NCBI GenBank assembly: GCA_949358305.1
Contig: OX442316.1
Location: 5,332,001 to 5,396,000 of the forward strand
Direction of reading: 5' to 3'
DNA: 64,000 bases
Origin: Strigamia acuminata
Lineage: Eukaryota > Arthropoda > Chilopoda > Geophilomorpha > Linotaeniidae
Shown: one piece after another, positions 34,261 to 47,617 of the stretch
Layout of the letters: each line of letters opens with the position of its first letter
Position numbering within the stretch: the first letter of the stretch is position 1
Position numbers and translations under genes: made by a program
Notes under the pieces: model-generated
Seen by the model: only the letters and a program-made list of their open reading frames with translations
Database searches by the model: none
What the model was told of the DNA's origin: nothing

Positions 34261-34469
34261 AACTTAATATGTCAAAAAAAAATACATACAATTAAATATA
34301 CAATATAATGTCTGATAATTCAAATCAAATGTGTAGAATTTTTTTATTATTATAAATTGAGCTATAAAGCAGATTAACTCAATCTTAGATTAGATAAGTA
34401 TATGGTTATGGATTCGTGAGCTCTGTGCGGCCGCTGGTTTCTTCCTTGTTGATATATTCAGAGAGAGAC

Positions 34470-35856
34470 ATGTTGCAACTGGAAGAAATCGAGATTTATA
34501 ATGCAACCGACTCTACTGGTAATTCGACTTCTTCTTCAGATGAAGTTACGGAAACCGCATATTATGTATGCGCAATTGCGATGCAAGTTATCATTATGCT
34601 CAGCATGGGCGCCATTGTCACAATACAAGTACTATTTTGTTTCTTATTTCTATGAAAAATAATCTATTTTAATCTCTTCTAATCTAAAAACAATTGTATA
34701 CTGATTACTTTTCCTTCATTCATATCTACTTTCGGGATTTAGCTAAGATTGTATGGAAGACTTCTTAGTTTTTCTCTTAAAGAAATACAAACATAGTAAG
34801 TGTATACCAATGTATATTTGTTTTTGTTTTATTTAGGATATACTCGAGCATTTTAAACGCCCTGTCAGCATACTTATAGCTCTTGTATCTCAATTTGTTG
34901 CAATGCCTGCTTCTGCATTTGGACTTATCAATTTGGCACAAGTAATTTATTGCACCAATTCCGAAATAAATAAATATAATTTGTTCACATAAAACAGCTT
35001 CCATCAACCGCTGCACTTAGTGCCATGATATTAGCTACGTGTCCAGGCGGATCGTCATCCAATCTCTTTGCTTACATCTGCGGCGGAGATGTCCCACTCA
35101 GGTATTATCGTGGAAAAAAATTCTAAATATTCTAAATCAATTCTTTTGATGTTGTAGTATCATGTTGACGACTGTCTCCACGGTTTTAGCCGTTGGTTTC
35201 ATGCCTTTGAACTTATGGATCTACACCCGACAATGGGAAGATGGAGATCAATTGATAGTTCCTTATAAGGATATTGCGATCACTCTTGCTTGGATTTTGG
35301 TGCCTTTATTCTTTGGAATGCTCGCGAAACGATTTACACCAAAATTAGCCAACGCAATAAACCTAGTAAATTGCATTTTGTGTTACCGATTTTTAGTTTT
35401 ATTTTAATTGAATATAAATTAAATTTGCAGATTGGCAGCGTGTTGGGAATGTTGTTAATGTGGACTGGAGTAATATTGCAATACATTATGTATCCTGAAG
35501 CATTCAACGAAGGTTGGAAATTATGGCTAATAGCAGCAGCAATACCTACTGCTGGTTTCCTTCTTGGTTATTTGTTAGCATTCGTTGCGAGACTACCCGC
35601 CAAAACACGAAAAACTATTTCTCTTGAAACTGGCATGCAAAGTATCAGTTTGGCCACTGCAATAGTTATAGTCTCTTTCCCATCAGATGTGTATGGCCAA
35701 ATGACACCTCTATTGATAATGTGTGGTATTTATTTGAATGGATCTGCCTGTATTTTTGCTATTTTGGTTCGAATATCTAAAGTATTTAAGAGAAAATCGA
35801 TTAAAATTACTCAAATTGTTGAAAAAAGTGAGAAAATAATCAGTAGCATTACGTGA
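34470..35856 (+). CDS. SLC10-type cotransporter (333 aa)
   Basis: Exons 34470-34628, 34837-34941, 34998-35101, 35158-35365, 35431-35856; GT-AG, 1002 nt, intact. Last gene of the array, about 530 bp before RPN2. TCPGGSSSNLF, MLTTVSTVLAVGF and ETGMQSISLA are present; the final residues are IISSIT. Resembles the copy at 32957 and, in its last exon, the copy at 21499. Confidence 0.94.
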
Positions 35857-36384
35857 AGATAAAGTCTTGTTGTTCTTGTTCTGTACAAACGACTTTTTAT
35901 TGTTTATTTATTGTAACAAGTGTAGCTCATTTTATTTTAGATAAAATATAATGTGTATATTTTAAAATGTATATATTTTATTTCAAATTTTGCATTCGAA
36001 AAGTGAAATTTAATTTTCCCGCTTTTCGGAGCTTTTAAAACAAATCACTAGAGCGGCGACATCGGTTTCCTGATCCGGTTTACAGATTGCCGGCAGAGCA
36101 GATCCGTGTAGCATTTCGATTGGCCCGGTGGAAAGGTCTTCAGCATGACTGCTCGCTGGCGACTGGAGCAACGTGATGTGTAAAATCCATCGTAAGTAAT
36201 CGAAATGCATACTTTTAATTCTAACATTTAGATGCTTTAAAAGCAGCCTGCACGGCGAACGATCTAACAATTTTTGGAATTTTAAGTCTAGGAAAATCCA
36301 CATTTGCGGCGTTTGCAATTTTGCCACGTGGAAACTAGGAAATAGTCCTAGCCCGAAGAAAGGAATAGATTTTGGACGAGAAAA
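35857..36384. promoter_or_regulatory. Array end and presumed RPN2 promoter
   Basis: Carries the 3' end of the last SLC10 gene, then a GC-richer stretch (36010-36330) with a CCACGTGG box near 36326. A minus-strand frame of 105 codons lies here but I do not recognise it. Confidence 0.4.
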
Positions 36385-39300
36385 ATGGGTTCAAGTACGA
36401 AATATTTAACCGATGTTTCTTCCTTTTATGCTAAATTAAATCCTCTTTGTTCGCAGGTACTTTGGCAATAGTATTTTTTTTAACTTTTTCACATTTCATC
36501 TATTGCACTCCAACTTCATATCTTACTGCAAACGATCGGATATATCTGAAATCCGTACTGGAATCAGCAAAGCCCTATCAAGATTTGCAATCAGTTTACT
36601 ACTCAGTTTTGGGTCTTAAACTTCTTGGGCAAACAATAACGAATGCTCAGGTTGGCACACATGAAAATTACATTGAATTTCGGCCATTTTGAATGACAAA
36701 GGCTTGAAATTTTGTAGGAAATTTGTAACTTTGCAAAGACTAAATTAGACGCTGGAAACGTCGAGTCGCTTTATTTTGCGAGTGGAATCATTAAAGCAAT
36801 TGCAAATTGTCAAATTGCTTTTCCAGCGACCGCTGAAAAAGTGTTAAATGGTGCTGTTACCGATGAAACGCCTGTGCAAGATTTGTATTACATCACATTT
36901 GCCTTGAAAAATATCGGTTATAAAGGTAAAAATTTGAAAAATTTTGATTTTTGGTCGTTGAAAAATCAATTGTTTTGTTGTTTTTGTGCAGTTGATTCGG
37001 CTAAAATCAGCAAAGTGTTAAACACAGCTTTGAAAAAGGAAGATAATGCTTTAAAGTAATGGATTATTTGTTTTATTTAATTTTTATCCATATTTAAATT
37101 AATTATTTTTTTTTGTTAAGTTTGGGGTATGCATTTCACATGGGCACGGTGTTAACGGATCCGAATCCGTTGTTTGAAAGAATTGAGGATGCCATCGTTC
37201 AAGCCGACGAAGTGAATGGAAAGTTTGCGCAAGTATGAATTCACGACGGTTCGAATTGAATTTTTAAATTGAATTTAGTTATTTTGATTTCAGTTCGAAG
37301 GTGGATTGAGCATAACCGCCATCGTTATAAGCGGGATTTACAAATTAGCCGACCGCGTGAAAAAACCGCCAGCATTAGATGCTGTAAATAGCCGATACTT
37401 ATTTTCGAAATAAGTGCTAAGTTTTCATTGCTAATTGTAGGAGAAATGTACAAAGTTTGCCAACTACTTCATGAGTCGGAAACGTGTACAAGTAATTAGG
37501 GCTGCGTATTACATACTGGACGTGATCACCATTTTAGCTAACAATAAGGTAGAAAGCAAAAGAAATTGGTTTTAAGCGTTAAATTATATTTTATTTGATT
37601 GAATTTGCAGTACCACATTCCAATTGTCGTGTCGTTGGTTAGTAAAACAGCCGTTTCCACCTCGGATCCCACAGTTCAAGTAGATCAAACAAGATTTAAT
37701 GGAATTCTCAGAGTTTCGTTAAGAAATTGTGTTTTTAACAGGTTCGAGTTACTAATTTGCTGGGTGATGCGCTCGGTGCTTTGAAAGTGTCGATGGAAAA
37801 GGCGGTTAATACGTTAAACGATGTTGTTGTCAAGGATACGCCGTTGCTGGAAGTTAAAAGCGACAAGTAAGATGAGAAATTGATGAGGAAATGTTTATTT
37901 TTTGGGCCAATGAATCGTTAAAGTGTGCGGATGTTTAATAACGCTCACTGCTCCATGTCGTTGGTAGATTAACTTGCTGTATTATTACCAAGCAGATTAA
38001 AGTTGTAATGATAATCTGCGTGCAATCTGCACACAATTTTAATTTTTAAACGAATTTTTAATGGTTTTGTAACGTTTGTGTTGTTGTTTTTAGGACTTTA
38101 TACGAGTTTAACTTCATGCAAAGCAAACCTACGAGTGGTTTTTATAAACTTCACATGAGTGCTACCCCGGTTCAAAGCGATAATCGTTTAGTTGGAAATA
38201 AGGCTTCAATTGTATGTATTGTTTTTGTTTTTTGTCGTGGAAAATGTTTATAGATTTTTTTTGTTGTTTTTTAAAGGTTGAAGTGAAAGTTATGACTCAA
38301 ATTGCAGTCGAGGGTTTAGAAATCGGTACGATTGATGTTGATCAGACGACGACTCCGAAGTTACACAAGGTTCAACACCCCTCGAAGCTGTCTGAGGTTC
38401 TTGAAATCGATTACCACCAAAAACTGCAAATGAAATTCAATTTGTTCGATAAAATTGCGAGCAAAAACATGATGGCGCATCAAGTGTTCGTCAGATTGAT
38501 TAATTTGAAAACAAAACAGGAAATTATTTTTGTTGCCGAACCGGATTCTAGTCGCATATATCGATTTGATTTGGTAAAAAAAAAATTAGAAAAATAATTC
38601 TAATTGACAAAAATTTTATGTTTTTGTTCATTTTTATTGAAGGATATCAATGCTAAGGCTAAAGAACTCGGCTATCTTTCCGGTCGATATCAACTCGATC
38701 TGATTGTAGGGGATGCGGTCGTTTCAAACCCCTTTTTGTGGTCCATTTGCGAGCTTGATTTAGCGTTCCCGGAAGGAGTTGCAGGAGAGAAAAGCGACGA
38801 GAATCAATATGCACCTAAACCAGAAATTAAAGTAGAAATTTACGAAATTTTATTTTAAAAAATTGAGTGTTTAAAAATAGTTGTCTTTGTAGCATATTTT
38901 TCGACAACCGGAAATTAGACCTTCGACGGTCGTTTCAAATTCGTTCACGGTGTTAACTCTAGCGCCGTTGCTGCTGTTGGTGATTTTGGTACGCGGATTT
39001 TTTTATAAGTTTATAAAGTTTTATTTGTTTTTAATGGAAATATATATTTTTTTGTTTGACAGTGGATAAAGATTGGAATTAATTTATCAAACTTTAAATT
39101 TGATATTGGAACCATCGGCTTTCATTTCGGACTTTCAGGTACGATAATCGGAAAGGGTTCGATGCATCGATCATATTTTTTAAATTGCAAAAGTTTTATG
39201 TTTTTGTGGTTATGTGAATGGTGCTAGAAAAAAATTGCTAACTCCACCCCGCCGAATTTATTTTATTCTGGCGGGACTAATCGCAAGCATACATTGTTAT

Positions 39301-39489
39301 TAATATTGATTGACGTTGAATTAATGTTGATTTTTTTTATTTTTTTTTGTAGCCATCTTCTGTTTATTCATCGTCTTTTGGCTGCAACTTAACATGTTTA
39401 CAACCCTTAAATATTTAACACTGATTGGAACCGTTACGTTTCTATGCGGACACAGAATGCTCAGTAGAATTGCAGCTGATAAGAAATAA
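36385..39489 (+). CDS. RPN2: Ribophorin II, oligosaccharyltransferase subunit
   Basis: Fifteen exons: 36385-36394, 36457-36650, 36718-36925, 36992-37055, 37121-37232, 37294-37383, 37441-37548, 37611-37679, 37742-37866, 38094-38211, 38277-38573, 38643-38831, 38893-38988, 39063-39138, 39353-39489. They sum to 1893 nt (630 aa; human RPN2 is about 631). RPN2 is a subunit of the ER complex that transfers the lipid-linked glycan to Asn of nascent proteins. A 10-nt first coding exon completes a signal peptide (MGSSTLAIVFFLTF...YC). A long lumenal part follows (SYLTANDRIYLKSVLES; FEGGLSITAIVISG), then three hydrophobic segments at the C-terminus and a Lys-Lys end. All junctions are GT-AG and in frame. 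Confidence 0.96.
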
Positions 39490-39879
39490 TTCCAAGGTAT
39501 AATAAAATGGTCTAAGAGAAGAAATACCGGTTAAATTTGTTCATTTTTCATGTTTTATGGAATAAAAGTTACTGAGTGAATTACTCTGACCATTTTTACG
39601 TCTCGATTCTCATTCCCTTTGCATCAAACAATCTAATCTGCATTGATACCCTTCATGGTGTCTTTGTAATATGATTGATGCTAGATTAAACTGCTTGTAC
39701 CACTCCGCTTCAATTGGATTTTGTCGTGGCACTAAGAGAAGCAAACACGTTTTTACTAACTTGTAAGAAAAATTTAAACATTTTTCAATTTTATATTAAA
39801 AACAGTACAAAAAAATCGTTTTCACGAGTATTATTAATTAATATAATTATAAAGCATAAATAATCATTTAAAAAACATG
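39490..39879. other. Convergent intergenic, RPN2 and smo 3' ends
   Basis: AATAAA at about 39560 lies just after RPN2 on the + strand. AT-rich, no gene seen. Confidence 0.5.
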
Positions 39880-42800
39880 TTAACTCGATGAAGTTTCTCT
39901 GATATCGCTATCGCCGTCCATATCCAGCGCCGTTCGCAGCAACAACGGAAACTGTCTCAAGTTGTTAAGCGGGGTGTGCGAACGGCACTGCTTGGTCGGA
40001 GTTTGTGAAATTCTAGCACTCAATGGTCTGATCGTCTCCAACTCGATGGCAATCTTTGGATTCACTTCCTTCTTCAAATTTGCAATGATAACGTTGGGGT
40101 TTTCCAACGAGGAGCCGCCCCACACTGCATCCCGGATGGCGCAACTCAAACTATCCCCCAAATTGACGTCCGAATCTAAATTCAGATTCAAATCGTTCTT
40201 CCTGAAACTGTTTCTCGTCGAGTTCTGTCCGCCGTCGTCCAAGATCTCGATGGCGATCGAACTCTCTTCGCCGGAAGAGGTCCCCAAACGAAGCAGATCT
40301 TCGGCCGCGCGGTTCGAAGATGCCGAGTTTCTTCTGATTGGCGCCAAAATTGGCAGCTCTGACAATGGCGGCCGGCCGGAAAAGCTCGAGCCGGGTCGTT
40401 GCAAGTCGTTTTTCGAGATGGTTGTCTTGAGTTTGTTGCCGGAAATGCTCAATTGAGACGAGTCGCTGCCCCTTCGTTTGGGTTTTAGAATCCGACTGTG
40501 ACTCCTGCGTCTCATTTCCCGCTTTTTTAACCTCCGCTGCTGCCGAGCACGGGCTAGGTAGGCTAATTGTTCTTGTTCGAACGATTGGAGACTCAATTGC
40601 GAGTCGAACGAGTGCCTACGGCTTTCGGTGTCGTGCGAGCCGTATCTCACGCTGTAGTCTTCGGATGCCGACGAGTTGTGGCTCAAACCGAGAGGGAAAG
40701 CAGCGACCAAGCCGCCGTGACGAGACAGAAATTTCGGTACGTTGCCGGTGAGTGTGGAGGAGACTTCCTGCGATGTGGCGGAGTTGAGATCTAAATTCAT
40801 TCCCAGTGGATCGCCATGCGCGGCGTAAAAGCCGACCGACATGCCGCCATTTTGTAGATCTTTTTTGGCCAAAGCTTTGATGAGTTCGTTGTGTTTTTTT
40901 AATTTTATCGGCTCGTTCACGGGCTTCCTTAGTAATCTAGAATGAAAATTGAAAAGACGTTATTTCGTGGGTTTTCTGTGGGTGTTTTTTTTTTTTTTAG
41001 ATTATTTTTACCTTTTGAAAAACCTTTTCCACGTTTCGACCGTTGCTTCGGTCCAAACCCAACTACTCATAACTATTCCGCACACAAATATGGCGATTAT
41101 GTGCAGTTGTGCCATGTGCACACTCGGCCTCGATGTTAATTCGCAAGTTTTTTCTTGCGTGTCCGAATGAGGATTGGTACTTCTAAGAGCCTCGCAACTA
41201 AAGGAAAAAAAGAAATGTCTGTAAGTACCGTAATCGTATTAAAAATTCGATTTTCGTGCGTAAATTTACACCAAATAGTCTCTGAAATGATCAATCCAAG
41301 TTGAACGGTGTAAAAACTCGTATAAGTGACAGGCGATTGTGTCATGCACCAAAAAAATAACAAAAGCTAAAAAAGTAACTGGACATGCGGGATAAAAATA
41401 AAAGAAAATATATAAAAATACATATTTTTAAGTTTTTTTTTGTTCGGGTATAAATACCAAGTCTAAAAATTGTTGTATTAATCCTAGCATTTGCTTTGAC
41501 ATTTATAACATCAGCACTATCTATTTTCAGTCGAATTAGGATCTGCAAACCTGATTTAAAAAATTAAAAAAAATCAATGAATTAACAAATATTGATTGAT
41601 TTATTTAATTTATACATTGCACGAGGAAAAATCCTCCCACGCAGGCAGCAGCAAAAATTGGTAGCACGACAAACCCGATTCTAAACCACACATTCACAGA
41701 TCCCACGAAACAAATACCGCTTTCAGAATCTCCATCAATCTAATCGATTAAAATTAAATCAAATTAACGCGTAGAACAAAAAAAATCAGAGCATTTTTTA
41801 CTTGTCCGAGTGCCAGAACTGTAATAGTAAGCACGAACGGTAAACTCCAAGCTGCAAGGTGAAAGTAAGCGGTCTTGGAGACGACGGAATCGCGTATTTT
41901 TCCTAAATTGCGAAACGACATGAGCCACGAATACGTGAGAAAAACGAACCAAATAACAGCGGCCATGGCGAAATAATAAACCATAATGAAAATAATGACA
42001 CAGGACAGATTTTCACCAGAACTAAAACCAAACAAACAAAAAATTAATAAAAAAAAATAAATAATAGGAAAATATAAAGAGTAAACCTCGGCTCCCTAAG
42101 CCTTAAAGTGCCATCTTTCCGGCACACGATGTCCTCCCTGGCACCAGGCGTGAATTGAGCCATCCAGCCAATGTTTACAATGAGAAAACAAAAATTTATG
42201 TAAAATATAATGAGTCCTGGGTATTTGTTGACACTTTTCCAGTCGATTAAAAATGTGATCTAAAAATATACACAAAAAAATGAAGAAAAAACAAAAATAA
42301 TAATAACATCATTAAACTCACCACAGCAAACAGCGAACACGACAGACAAATGAAACCCACTATGACAATAAACGATCTTAAATGATGATGTTCGGCATCG
42401 GTGAATAAAGGGTTATTGCACGGCAAACCACATCCTTCTACTCCGTCGATCCAACTCAGCTCGTGGTCGCTATTGACTAACGGTGGAGCGCAACGAGCGG
42501 TTGACGAATTAAATTTCACTTCCCGCCATTCATTCTTCGAGTTAGACAAAAACAAAAGAAGTTTTTTAAAAGTTTCTTTAAATTTAATTTTATAATTACT
42601 TTGCACTGATGTTTGAAATGTGGTTTATCGCATTTTAAAAAATCAGGCCAGTCCTCTATAACTTCGACAATTCGACACCGTTTTCTTGTTATACGACATA
42701 AATCATAACTCGGTAAATCGATACTGCCGTTCTCGCATCTCGGCATGTAAACGGCGCATAACAACGGACGGATAACGGACCAACATCGAGGCACGCTGCT

Positions 42801-43223
42801 TAGCCCCGACCACAACTGCAGTTGTCGCTGTAAAAAAAAAAAAAAAAAAGTTGAAAATCCCAAATTATTTCCTTCAATCGACGATGGATTTACTTGAACT
42901 TCAGTCTGGTTCATCGAAACCCCCAACAAACTCAGCGAAGTTTGTTTATACGGCAGAGGAATACCGAAACACAAGTTGGACTGGAGGTTTTCGCACGTTG
43001 TTTGTTGCTTGCAGACGGGTCCACCGACGTCGTGTTCGTTGCGTATTAATTTTATTTTATTGTCGGGGCCACTTGGGAATCCGATCGACTTGATTGCTTG
43101 AGTTGTGTCGATCGTTTTCGAGTTTTCTGTGCTCAAAACGGTTTCGTTGCCCCTGAATATCGACGAAGTGTGGGCACGTGTCGTTAAAGTTTGTAAAAAA
43201 ATGTACAAAAGTAAAGTTTTCAT
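39880..43223 (-). CDS. smo: Smoothened, Hedgehog signal transducer (910 aa)
   Basis: Ten exons on the minus strand: 43223-42894, 42827-42600, 42534-42322, 42259-42087, 42021-41802, 41739-41616, 41550-41458, 41378-41270, 41197-41012, 40936-39880; 2733 nt. SMO is a class F seven-span receptor that relays Hedgehog signalling when Patched is inhibited. Visible: signal peptide; extracellular cysteine-rich domain with LQLWSGLSSVPRCW and LLCAVYMPRCENG; linker SWIDGVEGCGLPCNNPLFTDAEH; membrane core with SCVIIFIMVYYFAM and FHLAAWSLPFVLT; long C-tail from about 559, with HGDPLGMNLDL as in other SMO tails and an acidic MDGDSDI near the end. The tail has four RRxS sites (Ser668, 704, 716, 763). Frizzled proteins were excluded by the SMO-specific linker and tail. 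Confidence 0.95.
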
Positions 43224-44059
43224 GTTGATGCGTCTTCTTTTTATAGATTGGTCGTTGTTTCTTTTATAGAACTAAAGATGAATTATCATCGTGGGTGGTC
43301 CAACTGCCAGCATTTGGTGTTTTGAGTGGTTTTGGTGGATCTAGAGAGGTGATTTTGCTTAGAAATGCTGAAAAAGAGCTGGATGGCATTAATGGATATC
43401 CGTACTTGGTCATTGTTGCATAGGCGGCAATTAAAGCAGACGAATTCCATCATATTTGACGCCGCCATGCGGTTTGTAATTCTCCTGTATGGACGATGGT
43501 ATTGATTGAACAAACGCTGCTCACAGCCAATAGCCGTCAAGAATGGAACTAAAAGTACGGAAGGTCACTGGAACAATATTAAAAGTTTTTTTTGGTTTAA
43601 TAAGTAAACAAGAATTTGGATTTTAAGAAAGTGGATGAAATCACTTTGGAGTTAAATTAGTTTTAATGAATTGTTTTATTGCGGGATCTAAATTATTTTT
43701 AACGGCGATGGTTCCTACAGACTACCGTAGTTTTACACACGGGAGAGATCGGCGCACGCGAGGGCGCACGGATGGTAAGTTTACAAACTCCAGGCGCTAT
43801 CAATCGCCATTCTACTCCAATTCAGACAATCCTGGTCCTCTAATTGCATTTTTCAATGGTCGAGTTGTTTTTCAATCTGCATGGCAAATTAAAATCAATC
43901 ACGAAAAACATTTTCAAAATTGAAATTCGCGCCAACTGCTGGTAAAAGCAGATGGAGGGTCAGGATTGGCTGAATGGGAGGAAGGTGGCGATTGGTGGAG
44001 ACGATCTTTCCCATTAAGACTACCGTAGAGTCTAGGTCAGTTTGCGTTTTGTTGTAAAC
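43224..44059. promoter_or_regulatory. Divergent promoter region between smo and SPT4
   Basis: 836 bp between two genes pointing away from each other. It contains two copies of GACTACCGTAG (near 43720 and 44017) and a GC-richer stretch 43735-43775. Short frames here have no recognisable relatives. Confidence 0.45.
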
Positions 44060-44599
44060 ATGTCTGTCGAGAGCATTCCCAAAGATTTGCGAAACTTGAG
44101 AGCTTGTTTACTGTGTTCGATGGTCAAGGTACGCTTTATAGGCTTAATGTTTACCCGGTTTATTATTTATTAACAGCATTTTTTTCTCTCTAGACATTTG
44201 AACAATTCGAATTTGACGGCTGCGATAACTGCGAAGAATATTTGGGCATAAAAGGCAATAGAGACTTGGTATACGACTGTACCTCGTCTAATTTCGATGG
44301 GTATGTATAACATTTACTGTTTAACGAAACATTTCTAACAAAATTCTTCAATTGTAGACTAATTGCGGCCATGAATCCCGAAGACAGTTGGGTGTGCAAA
44401 TGGCAACGGATAAGTAAGTGACAGAATTTTAAAAACATCGTAAGAAAATAATCTAATATATTTTTTTAATTTATCCATAGATCGCTACACCAAAGGTGTA
44501 TACGCAATTTCCGTGTCAGGACGACTTCCAGCCGGCATAGTTCGAGAACTAAAAAGTCGTGGAATCACGTATAAATCACGTGACACTTCCACAAGATAA
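44060..44599 (+). CDS. SUPT4H1: Transcription elongation factor SPT4 (116 aa)
   Basis: Exons 44060-44128, 44194-44300, 44358-44413, 44481-44599; 351 nt. SPT4 pairs with SPT5 to form DSIF, which controls RNA polymerase II pausing and processivity in the nucleus. The four-cysteine zinc site is present (Cys16, Cys19, Cys33, Cys36), as are [20 protein letters not shown] and the tail [10 protein letters not shown] typical of the family. Length equals the usual 117 residues within one. Confidence 0.97.
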
Positions 44600-44794
44600 A
44601 AAAAATAAAAGGAAAATCGAATATGGAATCGAAGAATATTTATGTTTGCAGGTGAAAATCGTCATTGTCAGTGTCATTTTAATATAATAAACCAAAATAG
44701 ACCAAATTTCTTTTTTGAAATAATGATATCGATTATTTATTGCATAAAAATCTCACTTAGTAACCAGATTTTGATATATTTTGATTTCACGTTT

Positions 44795-46955
44795 TCACCA
44801 CTGCAAATCCACAGGATACACTCCCGTCAGGCATGCGGTGCAATGGCCGACGTTTTCCGGTGCAGAATCTTTGATTCCTTCACGCACTGCTTTCTGTAAT
44901 CCTTCGACCGTCAAGTACATGAGCGAGTTGGCTCCTGAAACGTGCGAGGAGGAATTTTAGATGCAATTCTAGCGTCATGTTTGACGATTCTTACCGACGA
45001 GCCGAGCCAACTGTTCGGGGTTCATGCTGTTGGCGACGAGCTCGTTTTTCGTTGGAATGTTGATTCCCATGTGGCAAGGCGAGACCAAGGGAGGAGACGC
45101 GATCCTCACGTGCACCTGAAATTGAGAGATGTGAAAAGGAAAAAAAGAAGAGAGAAAATGAAAAATTCGATTTAATGGGCGTTGGTTGTCGACTCGAAAG
45201 AAGCGAGGGGGCTGGCAATAGGAATATTCATCGACAAGCTTTAGAAATCGTCCAGTTTAAACGAGGTTGACGAGATTTGACGTGAATGGCAGCCCCCTCG
45301 CTCAAAACCCACTGCTCGTTCTGCAAAATGAAGGAAACCTCTTTGGCGCCTGAATCCTTAATGAGTTTGATGATCGGTCCGATCGTGTTTCCGCGCACGA
45401 TGGAATCGTCCACCAATACCACGCGCTTGTTCTTAAAATTCTCGGTCAGTGGTCCGAACTTTTTGCCGACACCGAGTTGTCGTAGTCTGGTCGTCGGTTG
45501 AATGAAGGTGCGACCGACGTACCGGTTTTTGCACAGAACTTCGAGAAATGGAATCCCAGACTGCAAATAAACGAGATTACGAATGAAACACACGGCGGCC
45601 ATGTTTTATTTTCAACTTTACCTCCTGCGCAAAACCTATGGCGGCCGGAGTGGCGGATTCGGGAACTGTGCTGACTAAATCTGCCTCGACCGGTGCTTCT
45701 AAGGCCAATTGCTTACCGCAACGATGCCTCACAGAATAAACCATTTGACCTGTTTAACGTAGAAAATAATAATAAATTAATTTGAATGAATTGTTCGAAT
45801 TTTTTCTACCTTCCAGAATACTGTCTGCGCGTGCAAAATAGACGTATTCGAAAATACACATGGCTGGCAGGTCTACGTTTTGACGGGGACAAATTCCTAG
45901 AGTTTTTATCCCTTCTTTGCGTAACTCGACTATTTCGCCCGGCGCCACTTCCCGGAAATACTCGGCGCCGATGGATTGGAAAGCGCACGATTCGGACGAT
46001 ATTACCCAGCCATCAGGTTTATCAGTTGTTTCTAAAGCTTAAACTTAGTATTGATATAGTAAACGAAGCGTGAATTTTGCTGTAATTATACTTGTGTGTT
46101 CGCCAGGTAACATTAGTTTGCCCAAACATAAGGGTCGATTGCCGTATGGGTCCCTCACGCCAAAGATTCTGTCTCCGTGCAGTAATACTAAGGAATAGGC
46201 TGTTGGCGTCATGCGCATAAAGTTTTTGATTCGAGCGGTCCAATCGGCGCCATTTTTCTCTCCTTCGGGTGGCGGTAACGAAATCAACTGTGTTATTAAT
46301 TCACTGTCGGACTGTGTTGATAATCCTACGCCTTTCTTTAATACCTACATTTAAACATTTATTATTTTTTTATTTTAAAAATATCCGTAATTTATTGTTA
46401 TTATTACTGATTTCCTTAATTTAGCTGCATTTACTAACTCCCCGTTGTGCGCAAGCGCGAGGAGTCCATGCATCGTGTGGATGACGAATGGTTGGGCATT
46501 AACCATATCAGTTCCTCCTGCAGTTGAGTATCTGGTGTGCCCAATTCCAAGGTTTCCTTTAGATAAGATTTGATGGTTAAAAGCCAAAAGTTAGAGAGAA
46601 ATGTGAATTTTTACCACGTGTTTTTCATATTTACCTTTAAGTTTCGCTAAAATATCATCGTTGAATATTGTGCTTACTAACCCAGAGCCCTTGTGAACTG
46701 ACATTGGGGTGAATTCATCCCCCAAACTTGTGACGATTCCTGCGCTTTCCTGGCCTCTAAATCCACACACGGATGCATTAATAAATCATCAAATAAATGA
46801 TGAAGCTTGGGAAAAACCTACCTATGTTGTAATGCAACGAGACCCAAGCAAATTATATGTGAAATATCTAACTGTGTAGGCCATTTGTCACTTGCAATGC
46901 AACCAAATACACCACATGCGTCTCTTAAAGTATCGTCTTCGTACTCATCATCCAT
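44795..46955 (-). CDS. PPAT: Amidophosphoribosyltransferase (496 aa)
   Basis: Nine exons: 46955-46822, 46756-46635, 46556-46408, 46344-46092, 46031-45810, 45749-45622, 45560-45339, 45115-44995, 44934-44795; 1491 nt. First committed step of purine synthesis: PRPP plus glutamine gives phosphoribosylamine. A 13-residue propeptide precedes the Ntn nucleophile Cys14 (CGVFG). [13 protein letters not shown] and LAHNGELVN belong to the glutaminase half; [13 protein letters not shown] is the PRPP loop. Cysteines in RHRCGK, SPCHMG and GHCTAC suit the iron-sulfur cluster. The exon 7 donor is the weak GAG/GTTTCC. Head to head with PAICS. Confidence 0.96.
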
Positions 46956-47617
46956 GTTAATCTATAGTGATGTCGAAATGTATAATATAAATTGAGTTTG
47001 CGCACATTTAGCGGCGATTACCGATGTCTGATGCTGCAGAGTTTGATTTTGACCATGAAACTTGTTGACTCCAACTGCTATAAAGTTACTCTACACTCTA
47101 CGACTCTACCATAAAGTTAGACATTGCCTGCCCTCTAACGATAATGATAGCGACCTTCACCTGGCTACGACCCCCACCCTTCATCTCAACTTTCATGACC
47201 ACTTTGGATTGAATTGTGGAACAAGAAGCTGCGGAATTGAGTATTCTATTGTTTGTGTACAACTAGACAGAAAATATTAATGTCTGGTTGAAAGAAAAAA
47301 TTAAAATATAATATATTTGTTATAATTCGTCCATTCTTTTTTTCTGAGAAATTCTTTTTATCTTATCTCCATTCAATCTTGGTTTCTTGGCCCCCTTCTT
47401 TTGTCTACCACGAGCGAACTTTGCTCGTCTACTGATGACAAGAATCATCAACAAGTGCGACTAAACTGTACATGACGTCAGTTTTGGAACTTTCCACATA
47501 GTCAGAAACTCAGGGGAGCACGTACAGTGATAGCCGGGTCGCCAAATCCGAACTATAACAAATAACAACCTGTTGGTTCTGCGCCTTTGTCTCGTTTAAA
47601 CAGCTGCAGTTGAAAAT
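46956..47617. promoter_or_regulatory. Bidirectional promoter of PPAT and PAICS
   Basis: 662 bp between the two start codons. It contains TGACGTCA-like TACATGACGTCAG near 47470 and no gene. In vertebrates the two genes also share a divergent promoter, so shared control is likely here too. Confidence 0.65.

Noticed and set aside
36010-36327. 105-codon minus-strand frame before RPN2
   Set aside because: No recognisable domain, no splice or polyadenylation context, overlaps the likely RPN2 promoter.
42841-43093. + strand frame opposite the smo first exon
   Set aside because: Antisense to the cysteine-rich domain exon and without features of its own.
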